Shown: one piece after another, positions 62,311-64,000 of the stretch
How the letters are laid out: every line of letters starts with the position of its first letter
Position numbering within the stretch: the stretch's first letter is position 1
NCBI RefSeq assembly: GCF_018127805.1
Contig: NZ_CP072334.1
Location: 310,001-374,000 of the forward strand
Source of the DNA: Prevotella sp. oral taxon 475
Lineage (GTDB): Bacteria; Bacteroidota; Bacteroidia; Bacteroidales; Bacteroidaceae
Length of the DNA stretch: 64,000 bases
Reading direction: 5' to 3'
Translations under genes and position numbers: made by a program
Notes under the pieces: generated by a model
What the model was told of the DNA's origin: nothing
Seen by the model: the letters and a program-made list of their open reading frames with translations, nothing else
Databases searched by the model: none

Positions 62311-64000
62311 TTACATTGTTATCTGCTTGGTGATGATAGTCTTGCGCTCGTTGCCAATCTTCATCGTGATGTTAAGGGGCATGATTGTGGGCAAGTGGGT
62401 TATGCTCCATTCGTAGGGAAAGGCCATGCGCTTGTCCATCTGCGCCTTCGCGCTACCTGCTTGGCAGGTTAAACTTGCCGTGTACCCTTTTGTTAATGGC
62501 GTGTTGATGTATCCATAGAGCGAATCCCAGCCAAAAGGCGACCGTATGCGGAAGAGGTATAGCCTGTGGTTTGGATCTAGTTGCACCGTCTTAAACCCAT
62601 TGCTAATGGGCGAAAAGGTGTAAGTTGGTAGCGATTTAGCTAAGGGCAACGACACGAACGTTATGCCCTTGGGTGCGATAGTGGCGGTAAGTGCGTTTTG
62701 GTTCAGGGCACGTTCTTCGCTCACAACCGAGTTGGTTTGTGCAAAGTAGTGCTCGGTAGCCATGCCGTTAGGCGATACCAGCGGTGTGTTTAAGCGCAAG
62801 CTTACGTTCAGCGCGCTATCTTTCTCGTTCATCAGAATGAGCCAAAGGTTGTTGGCAGACACTGCCGAGAGCCAGTTTACGTGGGTGGACGATAGCTTTA
62901 ACAGGTTTTGTGGCATATAAAGTTGTACGTCGCGGTCGTGCAGGATGTAGCCTTTCTCGCCGCCATACACCCTGTTGTTGAACCACACAAAACCTTCTTG
63001 CTTCCCATAGGGAAAGCCAATGGCTCCCTTAGAGCGTTGTGTTGCCTCGGTAAGTAGGTAATCTAGCACGAAGGCGAGGTGCGAGGGGATGTGGTGATAA
63101 TAGAGAGAAGTGACGTCGGGACCCTTGTAAGGATAAACCGAATCCAGCGGGAGGTCGGTGTAGCCTGCGGCATAATAACCCGGATAAGAGGCGAAACGAC
63201 CAATAACGGCGTTGCGCGCATACGTCTCGAACAGCCTGTTGCCACACAAACCGCTAAGCCGCAAAAGCGAAGGAGCCCATGTAGACATGAATGTGTGGTT
63301 GATATTGCCCTCGCGGTTAAAGAAGGTCATGGGCTGTTCAAAACCCAGTCCTACGGGCGAAAGTGCTTGTTGACTTACCTTTTTCTCGCTTACGTCGCCC
63401 ACTTTGCGCGGATAGCCCAGCTTGTAAGGCTTGTCTTTCTTCCAAAACACATTGGCATTGCCCACATATTTGCCTCCTTGATGGATGAGGATGGTGTCGT
63501 TGCCGATAGGGGGATAAGTGCGGATGCCCGCGATAGTGAAGTGTGCGGCGTAGGCAGAGGCCGCAAGTAAGGCCTTGTCTTTGCATACATCATAGAGGTC
63601 GAGCAGGTCGAACCACTGTGGATAAGCCTGCGCATGGTAGAACATCCAGGGCAAAATGGGCTTCGCGGGGTTGTTGTATAGTGCCGTCTGCAGCTCGTGG
63701 TTGGCCCCGATGGTGGCTTTCACCAACCATTTGTCTTCTTTAGTGAGTCGGAAGGCGGCCAAGTCGTCTGCCCAAGTCTGGTCTACGCCATAGCCTTTGC
63801 TGTATCTGGGTTTGCCTTCGGGCATGGCAATGTCGGCCAGCCACGGGTTATTATGGCCCAAAAGTCGGTGTAGTGCCTCGAAGTGAGCCGTGTTGTATTG
63901 CGACCCAAACGGCGAGAATGTGTTTATTGAGGTTTGTGTTTGCGGGTCGTTTGTATGGGGATAGCCCCATCTGAACCCCTTTCGCGAGAGCATGTACTCG
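62311..64000 (-). CDS. Partial gene of unknown function upstream of susC (N-terminus outside window)
   Basis: At least 562 residues; the frame is open to the window edge. The N-terminal part seen is helical with Tyr/Trp (YGVDQTWADDLAAFRLTKEDKWLVKATIGANHELQTALY; AYPQWFDLLDLYDVCKDKALLAASAYAAHF), reminiscent of an (alpha/alpha)-barrel glycan enzyme. The C-terminal 180 residues are beta-rich (LNVSLRLNTPLVSPNG; ITFVSLPLAKSLPTY). I do not recognise the family. Its place at the head of the susC-susD transcript suggests a role in processing or binding the target glycan. Confidence 0.6.
   Translation of the reverse strand, partial: EYMLSRKGFRWGYPHTNDPQTQTSINTFSPFGSQYNTAHFEALHRLLGHNNPWLADIAMPEGKPRYSKGYGVDQTWADDLAAFRLTKEDKWLVKATIGANHELQTALYNNPAKPILPWMFYHAQAYPQWFDLLDLYDVCKDKALLAASAYAAHFTIAGIRTYPPIGNDTILIHQGGKYVGNANVFWKKDKPYKLGYPRKVGDVSEKKVSQQALSPVGLGFEQPMTFFNREGNINHTFMSTWAPSLLRLSGLCGNRLFETYARNAVIGRFASYPGYYAAGYTDLPLDSVYPYKGPDVTSLYYHHIPSHLAFVLDYLLTEATQRSKGAIGFPYGKQEGFVWFNNRVYGGEKGYILHDRDVQLYMPQNLLKLSSTHVNWLSAVSANNLWLILMNEKDSALNVSLRLNTPLVSPNGMATEHYFAQTNSVVSEERALNQNALTATIAPKGITFVSLPLAKSLPTYTFSPISNGFKTVQLDPNHRLYLFRIRSPFGWDSLYGYINTPLTKGYTASLTCQAGSAKAQMDKRMAFPYEWSITHLPTIMPLNITMKIGNERKTIITKQITM

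Overview
Organism. About 64 kb of roughly 50% GC chromosome from a member of the Bacteroidales, most likely Prevotella or a close relative. Reasons: promoters of the Bacteroidetes type (TTTG, about 20 bp, TAnnTTTG) upstream of many genes, few Shine-Dalgarno sites, SusC/SusD pairs, C-terminal sorting domains of the type IX secretion system (T9SS), a fused murF-alr gene, a bacterial myo-inositol-phosphate synthase, and fimbrillin-like, DUF6261 and DUF2795 proteins. The genus is inferred. I see no phage, integrase, transposase or CRISPR array; the window looks like core chromosome with glycan-harvest loci at both ends.

Layout. 0.2-6.4 kb: two tandem T9SS-exported GH85-like endo-beta-N-acetylglucosaminidases. 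6.6-8.9 kb: DUF2795 protein, cobalamin adenosyltransferase, methyltransferase-like protein, SIMPL protein. 9.6-11.7 kb: GH97 alpha-glucosidase (SusB type). 12-21 kb: housekeeping genes (fhs, pyrH, birA, yraN, tadA, tRNA-Lys, AI-2E family transporter, tdk, rsmI). 21-27 kb: envelope genes (DUF308 protein, dacB, MscS channel, TPR protein) and mutY. 27-33 kb: surface polysaccharide genes (Wzi-like barrel, lipocalin-like lipoprotein, a WecA-type and a small monotopic phosphoglycosyl transferase) and an FGG-rich exported protein. 33-36 kb: DUF6261 protein, fimbrillin-like lipoprotein, small acidic protein. 36-50 kb: murF-alr, ftn, orphan HlyD-like adaptor, ino1, gltX, waaA/kdtA, gamma-carbonic-anhydrase-like protein, Bax-inhibitor-1 protein, mdh. 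50-64 kb: outer-membrane barrel, then a leftward polysaccharide utilisation locus (PUL): partial unknown gene, susC, susD, GH31, GH92, GH20.

How it works together. GH85 (cuts the chitobiose core), GH92 (alpha-mannosidase) and GH20 (hexosaminidase) together fit harvest of host N-glycans: secreted GH85 would release glycans, SusC/SusD import them, and cell-envelope exo-enzymes trim them. This is inference from family membership.

Most unusual signal. The intergenic DNA carries many short, often palindromic, helically spaced repeat arrays. Six loci share a 22-bp-period unit built on GCTAAGAAAA (one is a perfect 37-bp inverted repeat). Two unrelated arrays have an almost exact 41-bp period, one of which switches from one palindrome to another halfway. 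There are also simple repeats at promoters: an 8-bp repeat between the -33 and -7 boxes of the wecA-like gene, and (GT)18.5 upstream of the fimbrillin-like operon. The biology of these arrays is unknown to me and they are the main candidates for something undescribed.
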